Of a DNA stretch of 64,000 nt, positions 16,939-26,168 are shown piece after piece. The position numbers and the translations under genes are program-made. Under the pieces are notes generated by a model. It was not told the origin of the DNA, ran no database searches, and worked only from the letters and a program-made list of their open reading frames with translations. Source of the DNA: Paenibacillus sp. CAA11. Lineage in GTDB: Bacteria > Bacillota > Bacilli > Paenibacillales > Paenibacillaceae. The stretch is taken from contig NZ_CP028922.1 of assembly GCF_003060825.1 (NCBI RefSeq), forward strand, positions 4,247,001-4,311,000, read 5' to 3'. Position 1 is the first letter of the stretch. Every line of letters begins with the position of its first letter.

Positions 16939-19443
16939 TTATGCATTCTGTCCGTGGCAATGTTTGTACTTCTTGCCGCTGCCACATGGGCATGGATCGT
17001 TGCGTCCAATCTCTTCGCCGCGCTGTACCGGACGCTTCTCGGCCGGTTCGCCACTTGTGGAGATTTGATCCTCGTCTACCACCGCTTGACGCTCTTGGTT
17101 CGTCTCGATTTGAGCCTTCATAATGTAGGTCGCAACTTCTTCCTGAATCGCTGCAACCATCTGGTTGAACATCTCGAAGCCTTCAAATTGATATTCGCGC
17201 AGAGGATCGGTACCACCGTATGCACGGAGGTGAATCCCTTGACGAAGCTGATCCATCGCATCGATATGGTCCATCCACTTGCTGTCCACGGAGCGAAGCA
17301 CGATGACCTTCTCGAATTCCCGTACCATTTCCTCACCAAGACGCTGTTCACGCTCTGTGTATTTATTCAGAACTCTATCGAAAATGAACTCAATCATCTC
17401 TTCCGGTTCCTTGCCCCAAAGCTCATCTTTGGTCAGTTCACCGTCGAGCAGCTTGCTGTTCACATATTCCGCAACTTCTTCAAGTTCCCAGTTCTCAGGA
17501 ATGTCGTCACTGCAGTGTGCGGTAACCACCCGCTCAATCACCGGCTTGATCATATCCAGAACAACCTGCTTGATGTTATCGGACTCCAGCACTTCACGGC
17601 GCTGCTTGTAAATGATCTCACGCTGCTGGTTCATTACGTCATCATATTGAAGGACGACTTTACGTACGTCGAAGTTGTTACCTTCAACACGCTTCTGTGC
17701 AGATTCTACTGCACGTGTAATCATCTTACTCTCAATCGGTGAATCTTCGTCAAAGCCCAGACGGTCCATCATGTTCAGTACATTGTCCGTACCGAACCGT
17801 CTCATCAGCTCATCGCCCATCGAGAGGTAGAACTGAGTCGAACCTGGGTCACCCTGACGACCTGCACGACCGCGCAGCTGGTTATCAATCCGGCGCGATT
17901 CATGGCGCTCGGTCCCGATAATATGCAGACCGCCAAGTTCAGATACACCGTCACCCAGCAGGATGTCCGTACCGCGCCCCGCCATATTCGTGGCGATGGT
18001 TACCGCACCCGGCTCCCCTGCGCGGGAGATGATCTCAGCTTCTTCCGCATGGTACTTCGCATTCAGTACCTTATGCTTCACGCCTTTGCGCTTCAGCATT
18101 TCGGAGAGCAGCTCTGAATTCTCGATCGAGACCGTACCTACCAGCACGGGCTGGTTATTGGCATGACGCTTCGCAATTTCCTCCACGACCGCACGGAACT
18201 TGCCCTGCTCGCTCTTGTAGACGATGTCTGCCATGTCCACACGGCGGTTCGGACGGTTCGTAGGCACTTGAAGTACTTCAAGACCATAGATCTTCTTGAA
18301 TTCCTCTTCCTCTGTCTTCGCCGTACCCGTCATACCAGCTAACTTGCGGTACATCCGAAAGTAGTTCTGAAACGTGATGGTTGCAAGCGTCATACTCTCG
18401 TTCTGAACCTCAATGCCTTCCTTTGCTTCAATGGCTTGATGAAGACCATCACTGTACCGACGTCCCGCCATCAGACGGCCTGTGAATTCGTCGACGATCA
18501 CGACTTCATCTTCAGTAACCACATAATCCACGTCACGGCGCATAATCGCATTCGCCTTCAGCGCTTGGACAATGTGGTGGTTCAATGTAACATTGGAATG
18601 GTCATACAGGTTCTCAATGCCAAAAGCCTTCTCTGCCTTAGCTACACCCTTCTCGGTGAGCGAAACGGCTTTCACCTTAATATCTACTGTGAAATCCTCT
18701 TCTGCTGTCAGTCGCTTCACAAAACGGTCAGCCGCATAGTACAGCTCGGTTGACTTCTGAGCTTGTCCGGAAATAATCAGCGGGGTCCGTGCTTCGTCAA
18801 TCAGAATAGAGTCCACTTCGTCAATGATACAGAAATAAAGCGGACGCTGTACCATTTGTTCCTTATACAGAACCATGTTATCGCGCAGATAGTCAAAACC
18901 AAACTCGTTGTTTGTACCATAAGTAATATCGCAAGCATAAGCCTCCTGTTTGTCGGCATGCTCCATTCCGCTCAAGTTCACGCCTACCGTAAGGCCAAGG
19001 AAGCTGTAGATCTGGCCCATTTCAGCGCTGTCACGCTGTGCCAGATAGTCGTTAACGGTAACGACATGGACGCCTTTACCGAGGAGTGCATTCAAATAAA
19101 CCGGTAGAGTTCCGACCAGCGTCTTCCCTTCACCGGTTTTCATTTCTGCGATCCGGCCTTCATGCAGAGCCATCCCGCCGATCATTTGCACGTCATAATG
19201 ACGCTTGCCAAGAACACGCTTGGACGCTTCACGTACCGTTGCAAACGCTTCAGGCAGCAGGTCGTCCAGCGTCTCACCCTTGTCGATCCGCTCCCGGAAT
19301 TCTACTGTCTTTGCTTGCAGCTGCTCGTCCGACAGCGCAGTAAATTTGGGTTCCAATGTATTAATCAAGTCTACCGTCTTCATAAGACGTTTGACATCAC
19401 GCTCGTTCGTGTCGCCAAAAATCTTCTTTACAAGTCCTAGCAT
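16939..19443 (-). CDS. secA: Preprotein translocase ATPase SecA
   Basis: SecA is the motor that pushes unfolded precursors through SecYEG. The 834-residue protein has Walker A MKTGEGKT (101-108), the DEVD box in [15 protein letters not shown], the helicase-type second motor ([25 protein letters not shown]), helical scaffold and wing domains, and a C-terminal zinc finger [13 protein letters not shown] that binds lipids or partners. Full length for Firmicutes. The start follows AAAGGGG. It is read from its own promoter at 19482-19510. The window's many secreted S-layer-type proteins depend on it. Confidence 0.98.
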   Translation of the reverse strand: MLGLVKKIFGDTNERDVKRLMKTVDLINTLEPKFTALSDEQLQAKTVEFRERIDKGETLDDLLPEAFATVREASKRVLGKRHYDVQMIGGMALHEGRIAEMKTGEGKTLVGTLPVYLNALLGKGVHVVTVNDYLAQRDSAEMGQIYSFLGLTVGVNLSGMEHADKQEAYACDITYGTNNEFGFDYLRDNMVLYKEQMVQRPLYFCIIDEVDSILIDEARTPLIISGQAQKSTELYYAADRFVKRLTAEEDFTVDIKVKAVSLTEKGVAKAEKAFGIENLYDHSNVTLNHHIVQALKANAIMRRDVDYVVTEDEVVIVDEFTGRLMAGRRYSDGLHQAIEAKEGIEVQNESMTLATITFQNYFRMYRKLAGMTGTAKTEEEEFKKIYGLEVLQVPTNRPNRRVDMADIVYKSEQGKFRAVVEEIAKRHANNQPVLVGTVSIENSELLSEMLKRKGVKHKVLNAKYHAEEAEIISRAGEPGAVTIATNMAGRGTDILLGDGVSELGGLHIIGTERHESRRIDNQLRGRAGRQGDPGSTQFYLSMGDELMRRFGTDNVLNMMDRLGFDEDSPIESKMITRAVESAQKRVEGNNFDVRKVVLQYDDVMNQQREIIYKQRREVLESDNIKQVVLDMIKPVIERVVTAHCSDDIPENWELEEVAEYVNSKLLDGELTKDELWGKEPEEMIEFIFDRVLNKYTEREQRLGEEMVREFEKVIVLRSVDSKWMDHIDAMDQLRQGIHLRAYGGTDPLREYQFEGFEMFNQMVAAIQEEVATYIMKAQIETNQERQAVVDEDQISTSGEPAEKRPVQRGEEIGRNDPCPCGSGKKYKHCHGQNA

Positions 19444-19481
19444 GGTTTTCCCCTTTCACGCAAAACAGGTCATTTGCCTAA

Positions 19482-19510
19482 ATTGTAACAGTTTGTAAGA
19501 CATGCCGCAA
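19482..19510 (-). promoter_or_regulatory. secA sigma-A-type promoter
   Basis: Minus strand -35 TTGCGG (19505-19510) and -10 TACAAT (19482-19487) with 17-bp spacing, about 40 bp before the secA start. Confidence 0.65.
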
Positions 19511-19557
19511 CACGGGCCTTCATTCTAAAGCAGCCTTATAATATCTATACGAATAAA

Positions 19558-19592
19558 GAGCCTTATCCGGTGCGGATAAAGCTCGTTTTTTT
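19558..19592 (-). terminator. Terminator after hpf
   Basis: Hairpin arms at 19558-19568 and 19574-19584 (GAGC, one mismatch, then TTATCC/GGATAA). The stronger U-run (seven T) is on the plus strand, while the minus-strand tail is only TTTATT. Since hpf and secA are both on the minus strand, it most likely ends hpf. Confidence 0.65.
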
Positions 19593-19671
19593 GATAAAAC
19601 AATTTAATATTGCAGATAAAATTTCAAAATACTGTCACATTCCTTGCAGCAAATCAGTTCTGTTCAATGAG

Positions 19672-20238
19672 TTAATCCTGGGCAATCAGACCATATCTGC
19701 CGTCATTCCGCCGATACACAACATTGACATCCCGTGTGTCGATATTGGAGAAGACGAAGAACGTATGGCCTAATAAATCCATTTGCAAAATAGCCTCTTC
19801 CACATCCATCGGTTTCAAGGTAAACCGCTTGGTGCGAACCACTTCAAGCTTGTCATCATCAATCAACGATTCATCTTCGTCTACGATGAGAGCACCATCA
19901 ACGGGCTCTTCGACAAACAAAGTCTTCAAGCTGCCTTCCTGACGAAATCTACGGTTCAGCTTGGTCTTATGTTTGCGGATCTGGCGTTCGAGCTTGTCCA
20001 CAACGGCATCTACAGAAGCGTACATATCATCGCTCTTATCTTCAGCGCGGAGCAGAAGACCCGGAAGCGGAATCGTCACTTCGACCGTGTGAATTCCTCG
20101 TGCAACACTAAGTGTCACAGTACCATCAGAGGTGGGGGGTGCATCAAAGTACTTCTCTAGCCGGCTGAGCTTCTTGTCTACATAATCACGCAAAGCATCA
20201 GTCACTTCAATCTGTTGACCACGAATACTTAAATTCAT
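19672..20238 (-). CDS. hpf: Ribosome hibernation-promoting factor, long form
   Basis: Long HPF (188 residues) binds the decoding centre through its N-terminal domain (MNLSIRGQQIEVTDALRDYVDKK) and dimerises 70S ribosomes into 100S particles through its conserved C-terminal domain (about 130-188, RTKRFTLKPMDVEEAILQMDLLGHTFFVF). The start at 20238 is chosen because AAAGGAGG sits at proper distance; a longer frame begins 36 bp upstream inside the promoter. It precedes secA as in B. subtilis (yvyD). Its own promoter is at 20263-20292. Confidence 0.95.
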   Translation of the reverse strand: MNLSIRGQQIEVTDALRDYVDKKLSRLEKYFDAPPTSDGTVTLSVARGIHTVEVTIPLPGLLLRAEDKSDDMYASVDAVVDKLERQIRKHKTKLNRRFRQEGSLKTLFVEEPVDGALIVDEDESLIDDDKLEVVRTKRFTLKPMDVEEAILQMDLLGHTFFVFSNIDTRDVNVVYRRNDGRYGLIAQD

Positions 20239-20262
20239 AGGGCACTCCTCCTTTGCCCCTTC

Positions 20263-20292
20263 ATTATACCACATTCATTAACCCAGTGTAAA
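20263..20292 (-). promoter_or_regulatory. hpf promoter
   Basis: Minus strand -35 TTTACA (20287-20292) and perfect -10 TATAAT (20263-20268), 18-bp spacer, right after the csp terminator. Sigma-A type by sequence. Stress-factor input as in B. subtilis is possible but not shown. Confidence 0.75.
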
Positions 20293-20302
20293 AATTGTTA
20301 AA

Positions 20303-20327
20303 TAAAAAAACCCCTCCTAAGAGGGGT
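20303..20327 (-). terminator. csp terminator
   Basis: Arms CCCCTC (20311-20316) and GAGGGG (20321-20326) with a 4-base loop, followed by seven U on the minus strand. Confidence 0.9.
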
Positions 20328-20391
20328 CTTGCTAGCGATTCTCAATTGTTAACCATCATACCGTATATGTAGGTCGGCTGTGCCGGGATGA

Positions 20392-20589
20392 TTATAATTT
20401 GATTACGTTAGCCGCTTGAGGTCCGCGTGCACCTTCGACGATGTCAAATTCTACGTCTTGTCCTTCTTCCAAAGTCTTGAAGCCTTCGGATTGGATTGCG
20501 GAGAAGTGTACGAATACGTCTCCACCTTCAGCAGTTTCGATGAAGCCGTAACCTTTTTCTGCGTTAAACCATTTAACTTTACCTTGCAT
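20392..20589 (-). CDS. Cold-shock protein
   Basis: A 65-residue single OB-fold RNA/DNA chaperone with both nucleic-acid motifs, KGYGFIE (RNP1) and VFVHFSAI (RNP2). Size and sequence match CspB/CspD-type proteins of Bacilli. It acts as a monomer or dimer that keeps mRNA single-stranded. Single gene with its own strong promoter (20642-20671) and terminator. It lies between hpf and the glycosyltransferase block, at the left border of what looks inserted relative to the Bacillus order. Confidence 0.95.
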   Translation of the reverse strand: MQGKVKWFNAEKGYGFIETAEGGDVFVHFSAIQSEGFKTLEEGQDVEFDIVEGARGPQAANVIKL

Positions 20590-20641
20590 GCACTAACATT
20601 CCCTTCGTCGTCAAATAAGGTGAGCCCGGCTCACATGTCTG

Positions 20642-20671
20642 ACTATACCACCCGTATTTCCAAGTTGTCAA
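20642..20671 (-). promoter_or_regulatory. csp promoter and leader
   Basis: Minus strand -35 TTGACA (20666-20671) and -10 TATAGT (20642-20647), 18-bp spacer. The roughly 45-base leader contains a 15-bp near-perfect palindrome GTGAGCCCGGCTCAC (20620-20634), just after the expected transcription start. Confidence 0.75.
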
Positions 20672-20749
20672 TTGGGTAAGAAAATGTTTTCATGTTAAAA
20701 ACTTGTAAATGCATGTCTAACCCCAAGAGACGAATGTGTATAGCAGACA

Positions 20750-20786
20750 AACAAAAACGGGCCTGTAAGAATACATAACCCGTTTT
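20750..20786 (-). terminator. Terminator after the FkbM methyltransferase gene
   Basis: AAAACGGG (20754-20761) and CCCGTTTT (20779-20786) with a 17-base loop; on the minus strand a short U-run follows. It marks the end of the glycosylation-type genes. Confidence 0.75.
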
Positions 20787-20825
20787 GGTGGTGGTGAAAC
20801 ATTATCTAATCAAATAGATATATTT

Positions 20826-21611
20826 TTAAAATTCAATTAAAACAAAAGGATAAAAATCAAGTTTAGCTATATCTTCGAGCTTTGCAGCATTGGGGTTCCC
20901 CTCATTATCTAAATAATACAAATATCCCCCAAAGCGATTCATCAAGTCGTCAATTAAACTTAAGAAGGAATCAGCATCACCAGCTAACATAGATCGATTC
21001 CACTCAAAGGAAATCTTCTTAATCCTTTTAGACTCTATTAAGGACTGCATCCCCTTGAATGCATGATACTCTCCGCCCTCAATATCAATTTTCAAAAGGT
21101 CGATTACACCCTCATAATTTGATAATTCGCGATCCAATGCCACAGCTTCAACCTTATGGGTAATGTAAGTATCAACTAGATTATCATCTGCTGGTTTATC
21201 ATGAATGGATGAATATCCATGAAATTTCTCTGAGGTATTAAATTCAAGAAACTGGTTACAAGAGTAGCAAGCTTTGTTAATGACGCTCACATTTTCAGTA
21301 ATCCAGTTCATAGCAAGATTATCTTTAATATAATCTACTAACTGTGAATTAGCTTCAAAAGCAATTACCTTTCCCTTCTCTCCGACAAGTTTTGCAGCCA
21401 ACAGCGTAAAATATCCAACATTAGCCCCAATATCGACAATAGTCTCGCCTGGCTTAACATTATTAATAAAATACTTCGTTAAAGGAACTTCAAACACCCC
21501 GGTGCTAACTAAAGTAGGCATTAAACTTAAGTCTTGAGATGATATGGTCAAATAACCTCCATACCCTAAATTAACAAGCATTTTATTATTTCCAATATAG
21601 GTGCCGTACAT
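20826..21611 (-). CDS. FkbM family methyltransferase
   Basis: A 261-residue SAM-dependent methyltransferase of the FkbM type. Motif I is VDIGANVGYFTLLAAK (about 59-74), the acidic residue in VIAFEAN follows, and the family aspartate block is IDLLKIDIEGGEY. FkbM enzymes usually O-methylate sugars or polyketides; next to glycosyltransferases, methylation of a glycan is the natural reading. The start has GAGGAG upstream. It lies 15 bp after the GT4 gene, so the two are likely co-transcribed. AT-rich compared with hpf/secA, as is the whole block to its right. Target unknown. Confidence 0.85.
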   Translation of the reverse strand: MYGTYIGNNKMLVNLGYGGYLTISSQDLSLMPTLVSTGVFEVPLTKYFINNVKPGETIVDIGANVGYFTLLAAKLVGEKGKVIAFEANSQLVDYIKDNLAMNWITENVSVINKACYSCNQFLEFNTSEKFHGYSSIHDKPADDNLVDTYITHKVEAVALDRELSNYEGVIDLLKIDIEGGEYHAFKGMQSLIESKRIKKISFEWNRSMLAGDADSFLSLIDDLMNRFGGYLYYLDNEGNPNAAKLEDIAKLDFYPFVLIEF

Positions 21612-21626
21612 GTGAACACTCCTCTT

Positions 21627-23360
21627 TTACTTAGATAATTGTTCTTCCACATTAAAGAACCATTCTGATTGACTCATACTATCGCCAATCAGCCTAATCG
21701 TATCTGCAATTTTGCCAGCTTCTCCATTGGAATTATTTAATTGTAACAACAAGTAATACAAATAATATACATCTGAGAAGTGCTCATAGACTTTTAACGT
21801 ATCAAGAATCACATTTAAGGCATCTTTGTCTCTTTCTAACTCAATTAAGCAAAGGATAATCCATTTACTGCAAATTGGCTTCCATTCTTCATTCAGATTA
21901 GAGTATTCACTTACAAAATAATCGAGAGCTTCGTTATACTGCTCATTTTTTACTTTGTAAATCCCCTTGCCTAATATAGCAGACTCGGGGTCAAGATCAT
22001 TCCCCCGCACCGGGAGGTTAATATATATATAGTTTTCCGATATCTGTGTTTTACGTATGGCTGCTACTTCCCATCTAGCAATTGAATGTTGATCAATCCA
22101 GTCGTATACTACAGGCAAATATACAAGGTCATCCGGGACAACTGTAAGTTTTTGTAGAAATTTATCCCAATCTGCTGTTTGGGAAAACATATCGGGTTTG
22201 ATTTTGATATCCCATTCAGACAAACTTGTATACGGTTCGACAGAAAACTGTGCTGCGCGACTTAAATATTCCATTAATTCATCTATTGATTTGTTCCATG
22301 AGTAATTTGCAGCTGTTTTCAATCCATTTGAAGACAGTTTTTCTCTAAGCCCTTCATCCTTGAGTACTAACTTGATTTTGTTAATAAGATCATTGTCATT
22401 CCCTATTTCTACAAATACTACGTTAATATTGTCAATTCCATACTCCAGTACGCCAGTATTCTTAGTTGACACAACTGGACAACCCGAAGCCATTGCTTCA
22501 AGAACTGGTAAAGAAAATGATTCGTACTCTGAAGCTGACACAAATAGAACTGCACCACGATATAATTCAGCAATCTCTTTCTGAGGGGGATTTACAAAAA
22601 CACGATCCGCAGCAGAAGCCCATGGCTCTGATGGTGAAATAGGACTAATCCAATATAGCTTGATTTCCGGAAACTGTAACTTAACTGTATTAACAGCTTT
22701 TATTATTCGCCTTATACCTTTAAAGAGAGTATTTTCGTTACCAATCATTAAAATATACGGTTCACCTGAATATTCTGGAAAGTCATCTTTTTCAAAAAAC
22801 ACTTCATGATCAATTGCATTTGGAACAACAGCAGAATCTACTTCAAAATTTTCTTTCAATAAAATACCTGCTTGGTTAGAGACTGTCATTATAAACTGAG
22901 GTAATTTTAGTTGACTGCTAACGAAAAACTTCATATCGTGTTGAAAACGCTCGGGATGGAAGAGATGTTCATCTCCTTGTTCAAAATACACAACAGGGGC
23001 AATTCCGGTTTCAATACATGCTTGTATATGATCCCAGTAAGTAGCAACAATCACATCACAATCGGGTATTCCCTGAGCAACCTCAATTCCAAATGGAACT
23101 TTAATATAATCTGCTTTAGTAGGAAACCAATTCGGACGTGGATAGTGAGAGACTAGAACAACCTCCCATCCCCGATTAATTAAACGGTTTGCTTGCTCTA
23201 ATATAATTTTAACACCACCACCAACACTTACATGACTCAGAACATAAACTACCTTCAAAGTTGGCTTTAATCTTGGGCTTTGAGCCAGTTGCTGAGGCCT
23301 AGCTTGTACTAACCGATTATATCGTTTAGTAAATTCACGTTGTCTTAGATTTAAGAGCAT
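21627..23360 (-). CDS. GT4 family glycosyltransferase with C-terminal helical extension
   Basis: In this 577-residue protein, residues about 30-370 form a GT-B glycosyltransferase. HVSVGGGVKIILEQANRL is the donor-domain glycine loop, ILMIGNENTLFKGI a conserved strand, and ESFSLPVLE the EX7E motif of retaining GT4 enzymes. About 200 C-terminal residues (DPESAILGKGIYKVKNEQYNEALDYF onward) look like helical TPR-type repeats. No signal peptide or membrane segment, so cytoplasmic. TAGGAGA precedes the ATG. Substrate unknown; a role in flagellin or surface-protein glycosylation is inferred from neighbours. Confidence 0.85.
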   Translation of the reverse strand: MLLNLRQREFTKRYNRLVQARPQQLAQSPRLKPTLKVVYVLSHVSVGGGVKIILEQANRLINRGWEVVLVSHYPRPNWFPTKADYIKVPFGIEVAQGIPDCDVIVATYWDHIQACIETGIAPVVYFEQGDEHLFHPERFQHDMKFFVSSQLKLPQFIMTVSNQAGILLKENFEVDSAVVPNAIDHEVFFEKDDFPEYSGEPYILMIGNENTLFKGIRRIIKAVNTVKLQFPEIKLYWISPISPSEPWASAADRVFVNPPQKEIAELYRGAVLFVSASEYESFSLPVLEAMASGCPVVSTKNTGVLEYGIDNINVVFVEIGNDNDLINKIKLVLKDEGLREKLSSNGLKTAANYSWNKSIDELMEYLSRAAQFSVEPYTSLSEWDIKIKPDMFSQTADWDKFLQKLTVVPDDLVYLPVVYDWIDQHSIARWEVAAIRKTQISENYIYINLPVRGNDLDPESAILGKGIYKVKNEQYNEALDYFVSEYSNLNEEWKPICSKWIILCLIELERDKDALNVILDTLKVYEHFSDVYYLYYLLLQLNNSNGEAGKIADTIRLIGDSMSQSEWFFNVEEQLSK

Positions 23361-23663
23361 TTGAGTCTCCTATGCATTTGATTTTTTTTAATTAATGAGC
23401 ATTATTATTTTATGTCGAATATTAAAGTTGCCCTTGTTCGTTGTAACCTCTTTGGCTTCATACCACTATCTACTACGTACTATCCTTACCCAAGGATAGC
23501 TGAGCCTCAACTATCTTTAAATCCTCTATCTGATGACACTAAATAAATAGTTTAATAAGGAATTAAAATAATTCAGAGCATCCTTCACAGCAGTTGAAAA
23601 TTGTTCTTAATCCGGTTGTTGCGCCTTGCTCCTTTCATTAATTTCATACTTTTTTCTTCAGAT

Positions 23664-23900
23664 TCACCAAGGCTCAAACATTCTGATAAATTTCAAGTAA
23701 CTATAGGAAACCAATCTGGGATTCCATACCTCAATAATTTTTGAAGCGTACATATAGTATAAATCGGTATAATCAGGATGATTTTCGAGAGCAAACTCAA
23801 TAATATATAAAATTAATTCAAATCGTCTTTTTAATGTGACATTTTCAACAAATATGCGTATAACATCTTGAGCATGCTTCAGAGTAGCTGCAAGCCTCAT
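23664..23900 (-). pseudogene. Remnant of a GT2/TPR glycosyltransferase C-terminus
   Basis: The 78-codon frame contains ENHPDYTDLYYMYASKIIE, nearly matching IYPDYTDLYYIYGSAIIE in the intact GT2 gene at 26169-27266. DNA around 23755-23780 also resembles 26450-26480. No catalytic N-terminus is present and there is no ribosome site at the apparent start. It appears to be the left-over end of a duplicated glycosyltransferase gene. The surrounding 23361-24006 holds only AT-rich sequence with no other credible gene. Confidence 0.7.
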
Positions 23901-24006
23901 CCCTTGCTGGGACTATGAATAACTATGAAATATAAAGATTAGTACCTAGTACCTTGATCCTGTTTTCAAACCTAAGTAAATCATATCATGTCCGGGGTTA
24001 AAGACA

Positions 24007-24276
24007 TTATAAAACGTACATGACGTTTTTTCTTACTTGAGAATCACCCAAACAACTCACCACTCTCATCAACGATTGAATAGTATTGGTGTCGTAAGCT
24101 TGGCCAGCTAGCACATATTTCTCTTTAGATCTATCGCCTGAAGCACTGCCCTTCCCGGATCGTCCAATAACTTGCTTTGTTGACTTAAAAACACACCCTA
24201 GTTTATGATAAAATTGCGAATTCTTAAAACACAAACGTCCGAGCAGATTTACTGTTCGAACGTTCTCACATGGCAT
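24007..24276 (-). CDS. Unrecognised 89-codon frame, possibly a remnant
   Basis: Starts 4 bases after the stop of the 626-residue glycosyltransferase gene. No family is recognised, and there is no convincing ribosome-binding site. The middle is rich in Ser, Gly and Lys (VIGRSGKGSASGDRSKEK). It lies next to a glycosyltransferase remnant, so it may be part of the same decayed stretch rather than a real gene. Listed because no other gene explains this interval. Confidence 0.25.
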   Translation of the reverse strand: MPCENVRTVNLLGRLCFKNSQFYHKLGCVFKSTKQVIGRSGKGSASGDRSKEKYVLAGQAYDTNTIQSLMRVVSCLGDSQVRKNVMYVL

Positions 24277-24279
24277 CTA

Positions 24280-26160
24280 TTAACTTACTAATCCGTCAAG
24301 CCAACGAGATTTGATCCCATTAGTTTTTAGATTGTTCAACAAGGATTCCCCTCGATCTAAGCTCCCAGCTTTTTGAAGCAAAGACAAGAGTACATAGGCA
24401 TTGTTATAACTATTTTCAATTTTGTACACTTGTTCTGCATAATATATCGCATCATCAAATTGACCTAATTGCATTAAAATGTGACTTACTAAAGTGTAAA
24501 TCAACTTATTATCTTTTTGATGTTTGGATTCGACAATGATTTCAAGCGCAAGTTCTACGAAGCCACGATTCGACAGCTCTTTAGCTATTAAATAACGAAG
24601 TTTTGCGTTGTTGGTGTTATTTACGAGTTTCTCCAACCACTCAAATTCCTGAAGTTGAACTATATCTCCACAGAGCCAAGTCCATAACTCTTCTGAATCC
24701 CCGGAAAGTTCGGTTCCATCATCAATGCCCTGCTCAATAAATTTTTTCCACCATTTCCATTCCTTTTCCCTAAGCCCAAAATCACCTTTGAAGCGAGCAA
24801 TAAGAAATTCATTTCGAATGAAACTCAACATTAATAGGTCTCTTTTGGCAAAAGGCTTCAATTCGGTGATCTGTTCCCACCTCTTTGCAGCTAAGTCATA
24901 GTTATGTTCAACCATATCAACCCAAGTTTGAATTTCAGGTTCTATGTTCACATGATAGCATTTGATCAGTTCGTAAGTTGCTATGTGCCTTCTATCATAT
25001 AATACGGACATATACTGCCGAATCTTAATTGGATTAGAGAACGGGAATATTTTCAGCATTGAGGCTAAAAAGTCCTTTCCATTGACATTAGGGTTCAAAT
25101 CTGCAAAAAGTTTGACCAAATATAGTAAATCGGGAGCTTCTTTTACAGCAGCAAGGAAATATTGCTGTGCCTTCTCCCGATCACCCTCCTCCAGGAAAAC
25201 TTCACATAGCTTCGAGTTGGCAAGAAAAGAACCTGAACCCTCCTCATGATTATATTCCTGGACTCCCGCCTCTTCTCCAATTTCTAAACAGCGTTCAAAA
25301 CATAATTTTGCGTCTTCAGCAAATCCCATTTTTTGATATACGTTGCCTAAGCCATACTCCATATTTGGACTATCAGGATACAATAGTGTGCTATCCGCAG
25401 CTACATCCATGGCTTGTTTATACTGCTTTAATTCAAGTAAAGAATTAAATAGTAAAATTAGCATTCTAGGTGTAAATGTTTGATTATTCGCAAGTGAAAA
25501 AGACTTTTTGAAAGCTTCTACGGCTTCTTTATAATTTTTCTCATGAACATATTGCAGACCTAAATTGTAATAATTAAAAGAGGTTGGACTGGTCTTAATA
25601 GCCGCTTTAATAATATCCATATTTCTTTTTGACTTGTTCTTATCTTTTACGACTTCATCCATATAGCCATCGTGATAAATCACACAGTCCATAAATCCAA
25701 ATGGCAAGTGTCCATTCGTGTCAAGGTTGATTTGTTCGTGAAGTTTTCCTTCATATCTCATGGAAGGCTGGTTCCGGAATAATCGAACAAATAGATGTGT
25801 TTGTGCCCGTCCTTGTCCCAATTCATTTCTAATACGCAAGAAATAATAACTTTTGTCTAACTCCTCCTGCAAACACTCCGTTCCCTCATATAAGTATTCA
25901 TCGGCATCCAGATGAAGAATATATTCCCCCGTTGCATGATCGAGAGCAAAGTTCCGCGCTGCTGAAAAATCGTTAATCCACTCAAAGGAGTAAATTTTGT
26001 CCGTAAACTGCTTGGCTATTTCGATCGTTCTATCTGTCGAACCCGTATCTACAATAATAATTTCACTCACTATATTTTGGACGCTGTTAAGACATCTTTC
26101 CAAGCAGCGTTCCTCATTTTTGACAATCATACACAGTGAAATGGATGGGGACTTCATCAT
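24280..26160 (-). CDS. GT2 family glycosyltransferase with TPR repeats
   Basis: The N-terminal 240 residues form a GT-A (family 2) domain: SLCMIVKNEERCLERCL, nucleotide-sugar motif VDTGSTDRT, and metal-binding DAD in LHLDADEYLY. The remaining 380 residues are TPR-type helical repeats (YYNLGLQYVHEKNYKEAVEAF and others), as in SunS-like and flagellin-modifying transferases, where repeats hold the protein substrate. The 626-residue start at 26160 follows GAGGA; a frame 12 bp longer uses an ATG inside that site. It begins 8 bp after the preceding GT2 gene, indicating one operon. A protein glycosyltransferase role is an inference from architecture. Confidence 0.87.
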   Translation of the reverse strand: MMKSPSISLCMIVKNEERCLERCLNSVQNIVSEIIIVDTGSTDRTIEIAKQFTDKIYSFEWINDFSAARNFALDHATGEYILHLDADEYLYEGTECLQEELDKSYYFLRIRNELGQGRAQTHLFVRLFRNQPSMRYEGKLHEQINLDTNGHLPFGFMDCVIYHDGYMDEVVKDKNKSKRNMDIIKAAIKTSPTSFNYYNLGLQYVHEKNYKEAVEAFKKSFSLANNQTFTPRMLILLFNSLLELKQYKQAMDVAADSTLLYPDSPNMEYGLGNVYQKMGFAEDAKLCFERCLEIGEEAGVQEYNHEEGSGSFLANSKLCEVFLEEGDREKAQQYFLAAVKEAPDLLYLVKLFADLNPNVNGKDFLASMLKIFPFSNPIKIRQYMSVLYDRRHIATYELIKCYHVNIEPEIQTWVDMVEHNYDLAAKRWEQITELKPFAKRDLLMLSFIRNEFLIARFKGDFGLREKEWKWWKKFIEQGIDDGTELSGDSEELWTWLCGDIVQLQEFEWLEKLVNNTNNAKLRYLIAKELSNRGFVELALEIIVESKHQKDNKLIYTLVSHILMQLGQFDDAIYYAEQVYKIENSYNNAYVLLSLLQKAGSLDRGESLLNNLKTNGIKSRWLDGLVS

Positions 26161-26168
26161 TAAATTCC

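Noticed and set aside
23413-23547. Short plus-strand frame of 44 codons (MSNIKVALVRC...)
   Set aside because: No ribosome site, no recognisable domain, and it lies in an AT-rich decayed stretch.
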